Positions 17,016-25,027 of a stretch of DNA of 64,000 nucleotides are shown here, piece after piece. This DNA is from Streptomyces roseoverticillatus. Its GTDB lineage: Bacteria; Actinomycetota; Actinomycetes; Streptomycetales; Streptomycetaceae. Positions within the stretch are counted from its first letter, which is position 1, and each line of letters opens with the position of its first letter. Position numbers and translations under genes: made by a program. The notes beneath the pieces were generated by a model. That model was not told where the DNA came from and ran no database searches. It saw only the letters and a list, made by a program, of their open reading frames with translations. The stretch spans positions 248,001 through 312,000 of the forward strand of contig NZ_JOFL01000016.1 of assembly GCF_000719265.1 (NCBI RefSeq), read 5' to 3'.

Positions 17016-17170
17016 CGAGTCGGCGTCGAGGGCTCACCGAACGCACCATGCTGCTCTCCCAGTACCCGACATGGACACACCCCGGGCGCAGACAAGATGG
17101 TCGTCCACTCCAAGCTCCAGTTCTCCGACAGCGGCGTCCTTAACGTCGCCGGGCTGGCCGCCGAAGCCAC
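17016..17170 (+). pseudogene. internal fragment of a VOC gene related to 14971-15459
   Basis: The DNA runs closely parallel to the middle of the VOC gene at 14971: GGCGTCGAG, then CGCACCATGCTGCT, then GTCCACTCCAAGCTCCAGTT, with small indels that break the frame. Both ends of the gene are missing. The 16755-17190 stretch holds no intact gene. Confidence 0.7.
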
Positions 17171-17190
17171 CACCGACGGCTTCGCCCAGG

Positions 17191-17677
17191 TCAGAGGGAC
17201 AGATTCAGCCCGAGGCTATTGCCCCAGACAACGACAGCTGCTCCGTCCCTGCCCGGTGTCCCGGGTTCTCCACCCCGGGTGCCGCCGTTACCCCCGGCTC
17301 CGGTCTGTGGGGGGCTCAGCAGAGCGAGGGAATGGCCCCGGGCGCCTCGTCCGCCGGACGTGCTGGTCCCGTTGCCACCGTTGGCGCCGTTGGACCGCTG
17401 CGGGACCGCGCCCAGGCACTCGCCTCTGCCGCCCCCGCCGTTGGTGTTTCCTTCGGTGGCGGGACCTCCGCCACCGCCACCCGCGCCGATAAGCCTGACG
17501 AACGCTGTGTCCACTCCGGCCGGGACGGGGAGCAGGTAGATTCCCGGCTGGCTGTATTCCTCCCTTGGCGGGATGTAGCGGTGTAGCGGTAGCCGACGGA
17601 GCAACGAAGGCCACCATCGACGCGATGGCGGCACAAAGCCCGACCGCCCCACCTGCGGTTCGCCCGAAGACCGACAC
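17191..17677 (-). pseudogene. secreted glycine-rich protein, frameshifted
   Basis: From GTG 17677 (after GGGGAGG) one frame reads a good signal peptide (GGAVGLCAAIASMVAFVAP, then SATA). A second frame, about 100 bases on, continues with PGIYLLPVPAGVDTAFVRLIGAGGGGGG, Gly/Asn repeats and GRDGAAVVVWG. This looks like a secreted glycine-rich beta-structured surface protein split by one frameshift near 17560-17610. Either a mutation or a sequence error could explain it. Confidence 0.55.
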
Positions 17678-17828
17678 GAGAATCCTCCCCCTGGGCTGCC
17701 GACCCGATGTATGAGCACAACGGATCTGGCATGACCGTCCCCCGGATCGGATGGCCGTATCCCCGTCTTTCAAGGGAAGGCGGGACGCGTGTGCGACAGG
17801 GCAACCGAAGGCTCTGATGGTGAGTCGC

Positions 17829-19013
17829 TCAGTGGCTGTAGTCGACAACAGCGAGTTCGCGCTCCAGCGGCGTGCGGTAGGCGGGGGTGAAGCGCCGGTT
17901 CCCTAGATAGGCACTCAGACGGTTCACCTCTGCGGCAATCGCGGTGCGCGGCTGCCGGCCGGGCGCGGTGAATAGGCGATGGGCGATGGTGCCGTCCTCG
18001 CGCTGTGCCCAGCCGCCCACGATGCGGCCGTTCCACCACACGGTGGGGCCGATGTTGCCCATGCGGTCGAAGAGGGCCGGGGTGTGGGCGGGGTCGAGGT
18101 AGAAGCCGCGGTCGCGCCAGCCCATCGGGGTGGGGTCGAGGGCCGGCAGGAGTGCGGCGGAGGGCTCGGGGGCCTCGACCGGATCGATGTCCTCGGGGAG
18201 GGCGTAGCCGGGGCCGTCGTCGAGGCGGACTTCGACGGCTTCGGTGGCGGCGAGGGCTTTTCGGGTTTCGGTGAGGGTCCAGCCGGTCCACCATTTGAGG
18301 TCGGCGAGGGTGCCGGGGCCGAAGGCGGTCAGCCAGTGGCGGACGAGCTCCGCGCGGGCCTGGGGAACCGGGATATCGGGGAGTTCCGGTGCCGGGGTCC
18401 AGGCGTGCTGGTTGCTGGTCCAGCCGCCGCGGCGGGTGCCGCGGGTGAGGTGGCCGTCGGCGGCGAGGGCGAAGAGCAGGTCGGTGGCGATGCTGCGGCG
18501 CGACTCGTACGGCCTTCCTGGGGAGATCACCAGTTGCCGGTCCAGGCCCGGCACTGTGGCGGCGAGCTCCGCAGTCGTGGCCTCGCCGCGCTCCCGCGCC
18601 GCCGCCAGCGTGGCGTGGGTGACCTTCTCCAGCCAGGCGGCGTCGCCGTAGCCGTTCTGCTCCAGCTGGCGCAGCAGTCCCTTGGTGCGGGCTGCTGCGT
18701 TGGGGCGACCGCACGCCGCCAGCATCACCGGCGCGCGACTGGTGGGGACGACGAAGAGGGTGCAGCGCATCGCCGTCATCCGCAACAGCTCACCCCGGTC
18801 GTACAGTTCCCGCTCGATCGTCTCGTGCCGGGGGTCGGCCAGGCGGGCTGCGGCGGAGAGGTGGACGGTGGCGGCGTCGGTGGCGTGCAGGGCCAGGACC
18901 GATTCGGCCGCCTCCCGCACCGAGGCGGCTCGGTGGCCGGGGCCGGGCAGGTGGCGGCGGGCCAGCCGGGCGCGGCGCTGTGCGTGGGTGATGTGCGGGA
19001 CGGCGGGGCTCAT
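17829..19013 (-). CDS. winged-helix DNA-binding-domain protein (AlkZ/YcaQ-like)
   Basis: A 394-residue protein of the HTH_42 family, whose characterised members AlkZ/YcaQ unhook interstrand crosslinks as DNA glycosylases. It shows ARLARRHLPG near the start, LHATDAATVHLSAAAR, the central MTAMRCTLFVVP, and the C-terminal NIGPTVWWNGRIVGGW and RRFTPAYRTPLERELA. The catalytic QxQ/QxD signature of azinomycin-type AlkZ is not evident (LHATDAAT aligns there), so enzyme activity is unproven. It starts within the stop of the TetR gene (ATGA), so the two are translationally coupled. Confidence 0.85.
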   Translation of the reverse strand: MSPAVPHITHAQRRARLARRHLPGPGHRAASVREAAESVLALHATDAATVHLSAAARLADPRHETIERELYDRGELLRMTAMRCTLFVVPTSRAPVMLAACGRPNAAARTKGLLRQLEQNGYGDAAWLEKVTHATLAAARERGEATTAELAATVPGLDRQLVISPGRPYESRRSIATDLLFALAADGHLTRGTRRGGWTSNQHAWTPAPELPDIPVPQARAELVRHWLTAFGPGTLADLKWWTGWTLTETRKALAATEAVEVRLDDGPGYALPEDIDPVEAPEPSAALLPALDPTPMGWRDRGFYLDPAHTPALFDRMGNIGPTVWWNGRIVGGWAQREDGTIAHRLFTAPGRQPRTAIAAEVNRLSAYLGNRRFTPAYRTPLERELAVVDYSH

Positions 19014-19630
19014 GCGGGGGCCTGCCGGGCGCCCGGGCCTGTCGTGGTGGCGGGCAGGGCGGGGTTGGGGGTGAGGACGCGGCGCAGGATGGCCTCGACC
19101 TCGGCGCGGGTGGGGGGTGTGGTGCCGGCCAGTCCCCGCAGGGCCAGGCCGTTGGTGGTCATGGCCGCGGTGCGGGCGGTGAGCTCGTCGACGTAGGGCA
19201 GGAGGGCCTCCGCGCTCAGGTCGGTGAACCGGTCGGCGATCGGGCGCAGGGCGGGGCGGCGCAGGGCGGCGAGGTAGAGCTCGAACTCCATGACCTGCTG
19301 GTCGCGCTGGGGGCCGAAGCAGCCCATGATCGCGTCGGTGAGGAGCACGGTGAGCTGTTCGGGGGTGAGCTCGGGGCGCTGGGCGACCCAGTCGGAGAGG
19401 TAGGCGGCATAGCGGTCCACGGACCGCTGGAGGGCGGCCTGGATGAGGTCGTCCTTGGTCGCGAAGTGGTAGGTCGTGGCGCCGAGCGGGACACCCGCCT
19501 TCTCGGCGACGGCGCGGTGGGTCAGCCCCTCTATGCCGCGCTCGGCGATCACCTGCTCGGTGGCCGTGGCGATCTCCTCGACCCGCCGCTTGGGGTCGTA
19601 CCGCCGCTTCACGGCACCTTGCCCAGCCAT
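19010..19630 (-). CDS. TetR-family transcriptional regulator
   Basis: A 206-residue repressor-type protein. The N-terminal HTH reads EEIATATEQVIAERGIEGLT, then HRAVAEKAGVPLGATTYHF. The C-terminal half is a helical ligand-binding domain. ATG 19630 (MAGQGAVKRRYDP) follows GAAGGGAT; longer upstream starts lack support. A perfect inverted repeat CAGAAGT-TG-ACTTCTG lies 35 bases upstream and is the likely autoregulatory operator. It is coupled to the AlkZ-like gene and may also control the VOC genes on the other side. Confidence 0.92.
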   Translation of the reverse strand: MAGQGAVKRRYDPKRRVEEIATATEQVIAERGIEGLTHRAVAEKAGVPLGATTYHFATKDDLIQAALQRSVDRYAAYLSDWVAQRPELTPEQLTVLLTDAIMGCFGPQRDQQVMEFELYLAALRRPALRPIADRFTDLSAEALLPYVDELTARTAAMTTNGLALRGLAGTTPPTRAEVEAILRRVLTPNPALPATTTGPGARQAPA

Positions 19631-19663
19631 GACCGCATCCCTTCCAGGGGTCTCGCACACTGC

Positions 19664-19705
19664 CAGAAGTTGACTTCTGTACGAAGGTATCAAATTTTCA
19701 GAAGT
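19664..19705 (-). promoter_or_regulatory. putative TetR operator
   Basis: CAGAAGT-TG-ACTTCTG at 19664-19679 is a perfect inverted repeat. A third CAGAAGT follows at 19699-19705, so two overlapping palindromic arrangements are possible. The site sits in the promoter region of the TetR gene. Confidence 0.7.
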
Positions 19706-20045
19706 GGGGCGCCGTGAGCCTGAATCCTCGACCATCCAAGGCCACAGGCTCGTGTTTGCTTGATTACTTCCTGTCGTTGCAGCAGGTGGCGAGGGTGGCA
19801 TGCGCCCCACTATGCCCCGTTTAGCTGCTAGGGCTCGACAAGAATGCTGCACGGATGTACTAATTGAGAGGCGGAGGCTGAAAGCTCCCGCCGGCCCGGG
19901 GACACCGAGGCCCTCCCAGCCGCTTGCGCGCTACGGCCGACCGACCGGCCATCACCGGCGGCGCACGGCACCGCGGCCTCAGGACGCAGGTCCGCCCCCG
20001 CCCCGCCCTATTACCCAGCACGCCCTTTCAGGAGGGAAGCCCGTC
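19706..20045. other. intergenic region without recognised gene
   Basis: About 340 bases between the TetR operator and the VOC gene at 20046. No open frame with support, RNA gene or clear hairpin was seen. AGGAGG at 20030-20035 is the ribosome site of the following gene. Confidence 0.5.
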
Positions 20046-20459
20046 ATGATGAACATCGCCCCCTGCCTCGCCGTGAGCGACCCCCTGGCCACCGCGGACT
20101 TCTACAAGCGGCTCGGCTTCGGGGTCCTGGACACCGGTCCCCTCGACCCCGGGCACCCGCTGCTGATCATCACCCACGACGGCAAACCCGCCCTGATGAT
20201 CCAGGGCCAGGAGAGCCTGCGGGCCCTGCTGCCTTCCATGCAGCCCGCCATCGGCTGTTCGGGCATTCACTACTTCACCGTCGCCGACTTCGACGACACC
20301 GTGGAGCGCATCCGCCCCCTCGTCGATGTCGTCAAGGACACCGTCCCCAACCACGACCGCACCGGGCAGGAGTTCTTCTTCCGCGACCCCGACGGCTACA
20401 TCCTCGGCATCTTCGGCCCCGACGACTTCGGCGCCTTCCAGCGGCAGACCGAAGCCTGA
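20046..20459 (+). CDS. VOC-family protein
   Basis: A 137-residue single-domain VOC protein: PCLAVSDPLATADFYKRLGF, a central GIHYFTVADFDDTVERI strand-helix, and the closing strand EFFFRDPDGYILGIFGPDDF. The start is a double ATG after AGGAGG. It shares layout with the next gene, suggesting duplication. With the F420-type reductase-like gene downstream, a role in detoxifying or modifying a small molecule is possible but unproven. Confidence 0.9.
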   Translation: MMNIAPCLAVSDPLATADFYKRLGFGVLDTGPLDPGHPLLIITHDGKPALMIQGQESLRALLPSMQPAIGCSGIHYFTVADFDDTVERIRPLVDVVKDTVPNHDRTGQEFFFRDPDGYILGIFGPDDFGAFQRQTEA

Positions 20460-20487
20460 ACCGGAACACCTGAGAGCGCACTCCCCC

Positions 20488-20868
20488 ATGCACACCCCCG
20501 CCATTTCCGCCTGCCTCGGCGTGGGCGACCTCGACGCCACCGTCGCCTACTACGAGAAGCTCGGCTTCACCGCCCAGCCCGCCCCCGCGAACGCCTGCAT
20601 CCGCGTCCTGACCTACGACGGCGAATTCGCCTTCATGCTCCAGCAGCAGAAGCTGCTCGGCATCTGGCTGCCGCCCCTGAAGGACACCCCGACCGGCTGC
20701 TGCGGCATGCACTACCTCGCCGTCGACGACTTCGACGCCTGGGTCGCCCAGCACGCATCCAAGGTCGACGTTGTCAAGGGCCCTGTCGACGCCGGCGGTC
20801 ACCGGGCCCTCTACTTCCGCGACCTCAACGGCTACGTCATCGGCGTCACCCAGAAAACCCGGCACTGA
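20488..20868 (+). CDS. VOC-family protein, second of pair
   Basis: A 126-residue VOC protein (AISACLGVGDLDATVAYYEK; CGMHYLAVDDFDAWV; ALYFRDLNGYVIGVTQ). It is 28 bases behind the previous VOC gene with the same domain layout, so the pair probably arose by duplication and may act as a heterodimer. No strong ribosome site is seen; GAGAG precedes the ATG. Confidence 0.88.
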   Translation: MHTPAISACLGVGDLDATVAYYEKLGFTAQPAPANACIRVLTYDGEFAFMLQQQKLLGIWLPPLKDTPTGCCGMHYLAVDDFDAWVAQHASKVDVVKGPVDAGGHRALYFRDLNGYVIGVTQKTRH

Positions 20869-20926
20869 CCACCGGGACACCCCCGGAAACCACACCAACC
20901 CCCCACGCATCGCAAGGAGTCACATC

Positions 20927-21640
20927 ATGAAGATCGCCGTTCTCGGCACCGGTGGTGGCGGCCGCGCCCACGCCGCCAAGCTCCTCGACCTCGGCCACGA
21001 CGTCTACGTCGGCACTCGCGACGTCGAGGCCACCCTGGCCCGCACTGAGCCCGACATGATGGGCAACCCGCCCTACAAGGAGTTCCTCGCCGCCCACCCC
21101 GGCATCACCCTGCTGCCCTTCGCCGACGCCGCGGCCGCAGCCGACCTCGTCATCAACGGCATCGACGGCGCCAGCGCCGTCAAGGCCCTGACCGCCATCG
21201 GCAAGCAGCTCGCCGGCAAGACGCTCATCGACTACGCCGTCCCCTACCTCTACGGCGCCGAGATGGAACACCCCTGGCCCACGCCCTTCGGGACCATGCC
21301 CAAGCTCGACCCCTGCGACACCGACAGCCTCGCCGAGCAGATCCAGCGCTCCCTGCCCCAGGCCAAGGTCGTCAAGTCCTTCGTCACCCAGGAACAGGAC
21401 ACCGTCGTCAACCCCCGGGCCACCGGCGGCGGCGATCACACCATGTTCGTCGCCGGCGACGACCCGGAGGCAAAGAAGGCCGTCACCGCGCTCCTGGAGT
21501 CCTACGGCTGGAGCGACATCCTCGACCTCGGCCCCCTCGTCGCCGCCCGCGGCATGGAGATGTACGCCCACATGCACGCCGCCATCGGCATGGCCCTCGG
21601 CATGGGCACCCCCTTCGGCGTCAAGGTTGTCCGCCCCTGA
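20927..21640 (+). CDS. NADPH-dependent F420 reductase-like / NAD(P)-binding oxidoreductase
   Basis: A 237-residue protein with an N-terminal Rossmann motif MKIAVLGTGGGGRAHAAKLL and the GTRD turn typical of F420H2:NADP oxidoreductase (Fno)-like and ProC-like proteins. It continues with LVINGIDGASAVKAL, KTLIDYAVPYL, then VKSFVTQEQDTVVNP and a helical C-terminus. AAGGAG precedes the ATG. It is probably cotranscribed with the two VOC genes. The insert GGGG in place of GxGxxG-type spacing is slightly unusual. Confidence 0.85.
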   Translation: MKIAVLGTGGGGRAHAAKLLDLGHDVYVGTRDVEATLARTEPDMMGNPPYKEFLAAHPGITLLPFADAAAAADLVINGIDGASAVKALTAIGKQLAGKTLIDYAVPYLYGAEMEHPWPTPFGTMPKLDPCDTDSLAEQIQRSLPQAKVVKSFVTQEQDTVVNPRATGGGDHTMFVAGDDPEAKKAVTALLESYGWSDILDLGPLVAARGMEMYAHMHAAIGMALGMGTPFGVKVVRP

Positions 21641-21666
21641 CCCGCCCCCCCCCCGCAGCATGGCGG

Positions 21667-21703
21667 TGCCGGGAGCAACCGGCTCTCCCGACCGCTCCCG
21701 GCA
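21667..21703 (+). terminator. hairpin terminator after the VOC-oxidoreductase operon
   Basis: TGCCGGGAGC and GCTCCCGGCA form a perfect 10-base stem with a 17-base loop, 26 bases after the stop. No T-run follows, as is common in Streptomyces. Confidence 0.6.
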
Positions 21704-22042
21704 TCCCGAAGGTCATGCCTTCCGCGCGGCCTCTAGGGAACCGGGGGCGTGGGAATGGGAAGGGGAGGAAGAGGAACGGGAAGACTACCGACGAGCCCTG
21801 ATGCCAAGTTGCTGAGAATTTCCAGCCCAGCGTTGAGAAGTGCTACGAGGGAATCCACAGTCCGCTCCTTCGACGCGTTCAGTTTCGGCTGGCTGCACTC
21901 TGCCCAGCGAAGGCGGCTTCCCTCCGCTGCGGTTCGGGCGCGCGGGAGCGCGCGCCCCGCTCACGGGCGGCTGTGGAATGCGCTCTTCCCGTCGCGCGGG
22001 AAGGGAACAGCCTGCCGACACAACCGCTATCAGCGCGTTCAT

Positions 22043-22115
22043 GGCTGCAGTGGTTTGACCAGGTGAAAGACACCCGGGCCGCGTAGCGCTTGAGGCAGCG
22101 GACGATCGTGGCCGC
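22043..22115 (-). pseudogene. IS110-type transposase tail, second remnant
   Basis: The minus strand reads IVRCLKRYAAR and, after a frameshift, VFHLVKP, aligning with the tail at 4542-4700 (IVRCLKRYAAREAFHLVRP). Only about 70 bases survive. The surrounding 21704-22330 contains no intact gene. Confidence 0.6.
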
Positions 22116-22154
22116 ACAGCAGCCTTGTCTGGCCGTGGGGGGGCGACGCCCGGC

Positions 22155-22280
22155 ACGCTCTTCCTGACCGTGTCGCCCGGGCTGGGCACGGGCAACGCGA
22201 TGGTGGTGACGCTGCTGGTGCAGCTCGGGGTGGTGGTGACGCGGCTGCTGAATCTGCCGGTGCCCCAGGTGGTCGGCTGA
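22155..22280 (+). pseudogene. C-terminal fragment of an unknown membrane protein
   Basis: A 41-residue open end reads TLFLTVSPGLGTGNAMVVTL, then LVQLGVVVTRLLNLPVPQVVG, and stops in TGA. It is hydrophobic with no start or ribosome site, and begins just after the transposase remnant. The parent family is not recognised. Confidence 0.4.
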
Positions 22281-22333
22281 GACGCGGGTGCGCGGCCTCG
22301 AGCTGAGCGGGATCGGCCGCGCCCGGTACGGCA

Positions 22334-22370
22334 GCAGGGCCCGGACCGCGCGTCGCGGTCCGGGCCCTGC
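22334..22370. terminator. strong bidirectional-looking hairpin
   Basis: GCAGGGCCCGGACCGCG and CGCGGTCCGGGCCCTGC pair perfectly over 17 bases with a 3-base loop. It lies 33 bases beyond the stop of the DUF6243-like gene on the minus strand and after the membrane fragment on the plus strand. Confidence 0.8.
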
Positions 22371-22402
22371 CCCGTGCGGTGCCGCCCTGCGGCGGCGGTA
22401 CG

Positions 22403-22618
22403 TCAGCTCTGTGCGGTGCCGTCGCCCGTCTGCCCGGCACCCCCGGCTGCGCCTGTCTTCTCGCGCATCTTGCGCACCAGCTCCGCCTTCTGGTCGGCGG
22501 CACCCTGACGGTCGAGGTTGCGGTGCGGACCGTTGTTCTGCCGTTCGGCGCGGGACAGCTTCTTGCGCTGGCCGCCGCCCTGGCCCACGGGGTTGTTGAT
22601 GTTCTTGCTCACGGTCAC
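22403..22618 (-). CDS. small conserved actinomycete protein, DUF6243-like
   Basis: A 71-residue hydrophilic protein (SKNINNPVGQGGGQRKKLSR; KAELVRKMREKTGAA). This KNINNPVGQGG opening is typical of a small Streptomyces family of unknown function. The GTG start follows GGGAG at five bases. It is the only intact gene between 21.6 and 24.5 kb apart from the tRNA. Confidence 0.8.
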   Translation of the reverse strand: MTVSKNINNPVGQGGGQRKKLSRAERQNNGPHRNLDRQGAADQKAELVRKMREKTGAAGGAGQTGDGTAQS

Positions 22619-22924
22619 AGGTTCTCCCGGAATGAGGTGAAATAATCTACGGATTCATCGGTGGGGGACGGGCGCGGCGACATCGAAGGACGTCAGCAGG
22701 GGCCCATCACGCGCTCACTCGTAAATCGGCGTCTGGAAGAACATGACCACGACGTTACCCGGTTCCGTCGGCCCCGCACACCAAGTTTTTCGCTGTCCCG
22801 GCGTCGGCCGGGCCTTCGGCGAGGACCCGAGGTCAGTCGTTTCAGCATCGACACTCCTGGACCACAAGGCCCTGACCTGCACGTACGCCGCTGACCCGGA
22901 CTCCCTGGACCACGCAGGACGCCT

Positions 22925-23000
22925 TCGCCCACCTGTGCCAGGTGGTACCAGGGCGGGCCCCAGGACCAGGACCGGGGCGCCTTCACACACCACTCTGGAC
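22925..23000 (-). pseudogene. fragment of an alpha/beta-hydrolase gene start
   Basis: On the minus strand, GAPVLVLGPAL is followed after a one-base shift by TTWHRW, aligning to residues 19-35 of the pcaDC-like protein (APVLVLGPALGTTWHMW). The DNA match to 4417-4470 is close. Only this small piece remains. Confidence 0.6.
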
Positions 23001-23079
23001 CGGGAGTCCTGGAACCGCCTGATCGACGTCCTCATCGAGCACAGCCCGGGCGGCCCGGACACCTCGGCGCCTGTCCTAC

Positions 23080-23337
23080 TGCAACCCGATGGCGATGCGC
23101 ACCATCGAGTATGACTCCCGTCACGTGCTCACCGGCCGGCTCGGGGATGCGCGAGCCCTCACCGACCTCGACGATCTTGATTTCAGCCCCTCCAACTTCT
23201 GGCCGGAGGACCGCTCCTGGGTCGTCTGCACCGACTACGACCTGTGGGGCACCAAGGCCGTCGGCCCCGCAACCCTGGTCAAGGCCTTGATCAATGACAC
23301 AGGGATCGAAGCCGTTCGCCTACCGCGGGCAAGCTGA
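23080..23337 (+). pseudogene. 3' fragment of an uncharacterised Streptomyces gene
   Basis: The frame reads NPMAMRTIEYDSRHVLTGRL, then LDFSPSNFWPEDRSWVVCTDYDLWGTK and ALVKALI-type residues before a stop. This resembles the end of a conserved hypothetical protein. Upstream coding (ESWNRLIDVLIEH) continues only in another frame, so the gene appears truncated and frameshifted. Confidence 0.5.
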
Positions 23338-23427
23338 CCACCAGCCCCTCGGCGGGGCCGCCGGCCTCCGGTCCCTGGTAGTCGGTTCGGCTCAGCCCTG
23401 TCGATGCCGTAGTGTTCACCGTACCGA

Positions 23428-23500
23428 CGCGGGGTGGAGCAGCTCGGTAGCTCGCTGGGCTCATAACCCAGAGGTCGCAGGTTCAAATCCTGTCCCCGCT
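23428..23500 (+). tRNA. initiator tRNA-Met (CAT)
   Basis: A complete cloverleaf: acceptor CGCGGGG/CCCCGCT with the unpaired first base expected of initiators, D-arm GAGC/GCTC, anticodon stem CTGGG/CCCAG around CTCATAA, and T-arm GCAGG-TTCAAAT-CCTGT. Three G:C pairs in the anticodon stem and the 1:72 mismatch mark tRNA-fMet. CCA is not encoded. Confidence 0.95.
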
Positions 23501-23508
23501 ACTCACAG

Positions 23509-23542
23509 GTGAAGGCCCGGCATTGATTTGCCGGGCCTTCAC
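23509..23542 (+). terminator. tRNA terminator hairpin
   Basis: GTGAAGGCCCGGCA and TGCCGGGCCTTCAC form a perfect 14-base stem with loop TTGATT, eight bases after the tRNA, followed by a weakly T-rich CTGTTT. Confidence 0.85.
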
Positions 23543-23660
23543 TGTTTCCTGGACAGGGCCCTCGTCAGCGGATCCGGTCCAGATCCTCGTGGTTGCCCTC
23601 TTCGACCGTCTCGCCGCCGTCGAGGACGCCGCCGGCGCGGTCATGGGCTGATGGCGGCAC

Positions 23661-24269
23661 GGATGCGTTCGCGGGTATCGGCTCTACGAGTCCGCGGCCC
23701 GGGCCGATGAGGTGCTGTGCCTGAACGTGGAAGACCTCTACCCGCAGGACAAGCACGGGAAGAGCACCGCCAAGGGCGGGGCGACGGAGTGCACTCACCG
23801 GCAGTCCGGCGCCGCCCAACTTCTGCCCCGCCTGATCGGCCGCCGCACCCGCGGCCCGCTGATTCTCACCGGCCGGAAGGCCCCGGCCCGGACGCTCCGG
23901 CCCAGACGCTCCGGCCCGGACGCCCCGGCCGGGACGCTGTCGCTGGACGTGTGCCCGGAGACGGGCCGGGCCCGGCTCTCCTACCGGCGGGCTGAGGAGA
24001 TCTTCGAGGAGAACACCCGGCTGTCGGCCAACCCACTCACCTCGCCCGAGGACATCGAGGACCTGGACGGCTGGACCCTGCGCCGGCTCCGCCACAGCGC
24101 CCTGACCCACGACGCCGAGGGCGGCACCACCTCCTCCCCTCCCCCGATGCTGCTGGCCCGCTCCCGTCACGCCTCCGTCCGCTCCCTGGAGCGGTACGCC
24201 CGCCCCGGCGTCGACGCAGTCGCCCGACACGTCGCCGAACGCGACCCCGCCGCCCGGCGGCAGCGCTGA
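23661..24269 (+). pseudogene. tyrosine recombinase (phage-type integrase), C-terminal half
   Basis: The frame reads LYESAARADEVLCLNVEDLY, later ARLSYRRAEEIFEE, then TLRRLRHSALTHDAE and ARSRHASVRSLERYARPG. These give the box-II RHS, HxxR-like SRHAS and the nucleophilic Tyr of tyrosine recombinases. The N-terminal core-binding domain and box I Arg region are missing or scrambled, and no start codon fits. It follows tRNA-fMet by 160 bases and is probably the relic of an integrated element. Confidence 0.7.
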
Positions 24270-24286
24270 CGTTCAAGATCAATATT

Positions 24287-24320
24287 GGCGGGTTTGGCGC
24301 TTATCCCGGCGAAACCCGCC
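24287..24320 (+). terminator. possible terminator after the integrase remnant
   Basis: GGCGGGTTT and AAACCCGCC pair perfectly over nine bases with a 16-base loop. The next 190 bases contain no supported gene. Confidence 0.45.
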
Positions 24321-24514
24321 TCCCGCCCCGCGACCTGAAACCCCCGGCTGGGGAGCGGCCCTGACGCCGGGTCCTTACCGGACCTGATGCACTCGGCAGG
24401 GCGTGACGATTCGTCGGTGCGCGCCGACGAGCGGGCGACGGTGGTCACCTCGCGGACCCCTGGGCGCAGGGCGGACAGCGTCGCGGCGGTCGCGTCCGCC
24501 CCGCACGTCGCCGG

Positions 24515-24958
24515 CTACGCGGCGCGGGTGAGTTCGGCGCGGCCGAACAGCAGGGCGTAGCCGGTGGGGAGCCGGCCCAGGATGCGGGTGATGAGGTCGG
24601 GGCCGGCGTGGGCGGCGACGGCGGAGAAGACGGATCCGGTGTCCCAGCGGGTGGTGGCCGGGGAGGCGCCGGTGCGGGCGGCGAGGTCCTTGACGAAGGC
24701 CCAGCCGGTCAGGGGCCGGGTGTCGGGGATCTGCGCAGTCAGCACGCGTGCGGCCTCCACGGGCAGACAGGCGGCGAGATCGACGCGTTCGTCGCCGGTC
24801 AGCCGGCGTCCGAGCCCCGCGAGGACCAGGCGGACGGCTTCGTCGGCCTTCTCGCGGGTGGGGTAGGCGCCCTCGTAGCGGACCCTCTCCAGCATCTGCT
24901 CATACGCCGTCCCGTACGGCTGCTGGCGCTCAAGCGGTACGCGCGCGTCGGAGATCAC
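24515..24958 (-). CDS. DUF2267 domain protein
   Basis: A 147-residue protein with the DUF2267 fold: YEQMLERVRYEGAYPTREKA, VLAGLGRRLTGDERVDLAAC, FSAVAAHAGPDLITRILGRL, then the ending LPTGYALLFGR. GTG 24958 follows GAAAGG; an earlier GTG gives a Pro-rich extension and is less likely. The function of DUF2267 is unknown; it often sits near stress proteins, as here with Hsp18. It is a tandem relative of the next gene. Confidence 0.88.
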   Translation of the reverse strand: MISDARVPLERQQPYGTAYEQMLERVRYEGAYPTREKADEAVRLVLAGLGRRLTGDERVDLAACLPVEAARVLTAQIPDTRPLTGWAFVKDLAARTGASPATTRWDTGSVFSAVAAHAGPDLITRILGRLPTGYALLFGRAELTRAA

Positions 24959-25027
24959 TGCAGTGCATGCCTTTCGTGGAGCCGGGATGGGTGGGGTGGT
25001 GCCGGGGTGCGGCACCACCGGTCATGG

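Noticed and set aside
22155..22280. A functional small membrane protein
   Set aside because: No start codon or ribosome site; it begins at the transposase remnant and looks like the tail of a longer protein.
23480..24320. An intact integrative element at the tRNA
   Set aside because: The recombinase lacks its first half, no excisionase or replication gene is present, and no second attachment site was seen.
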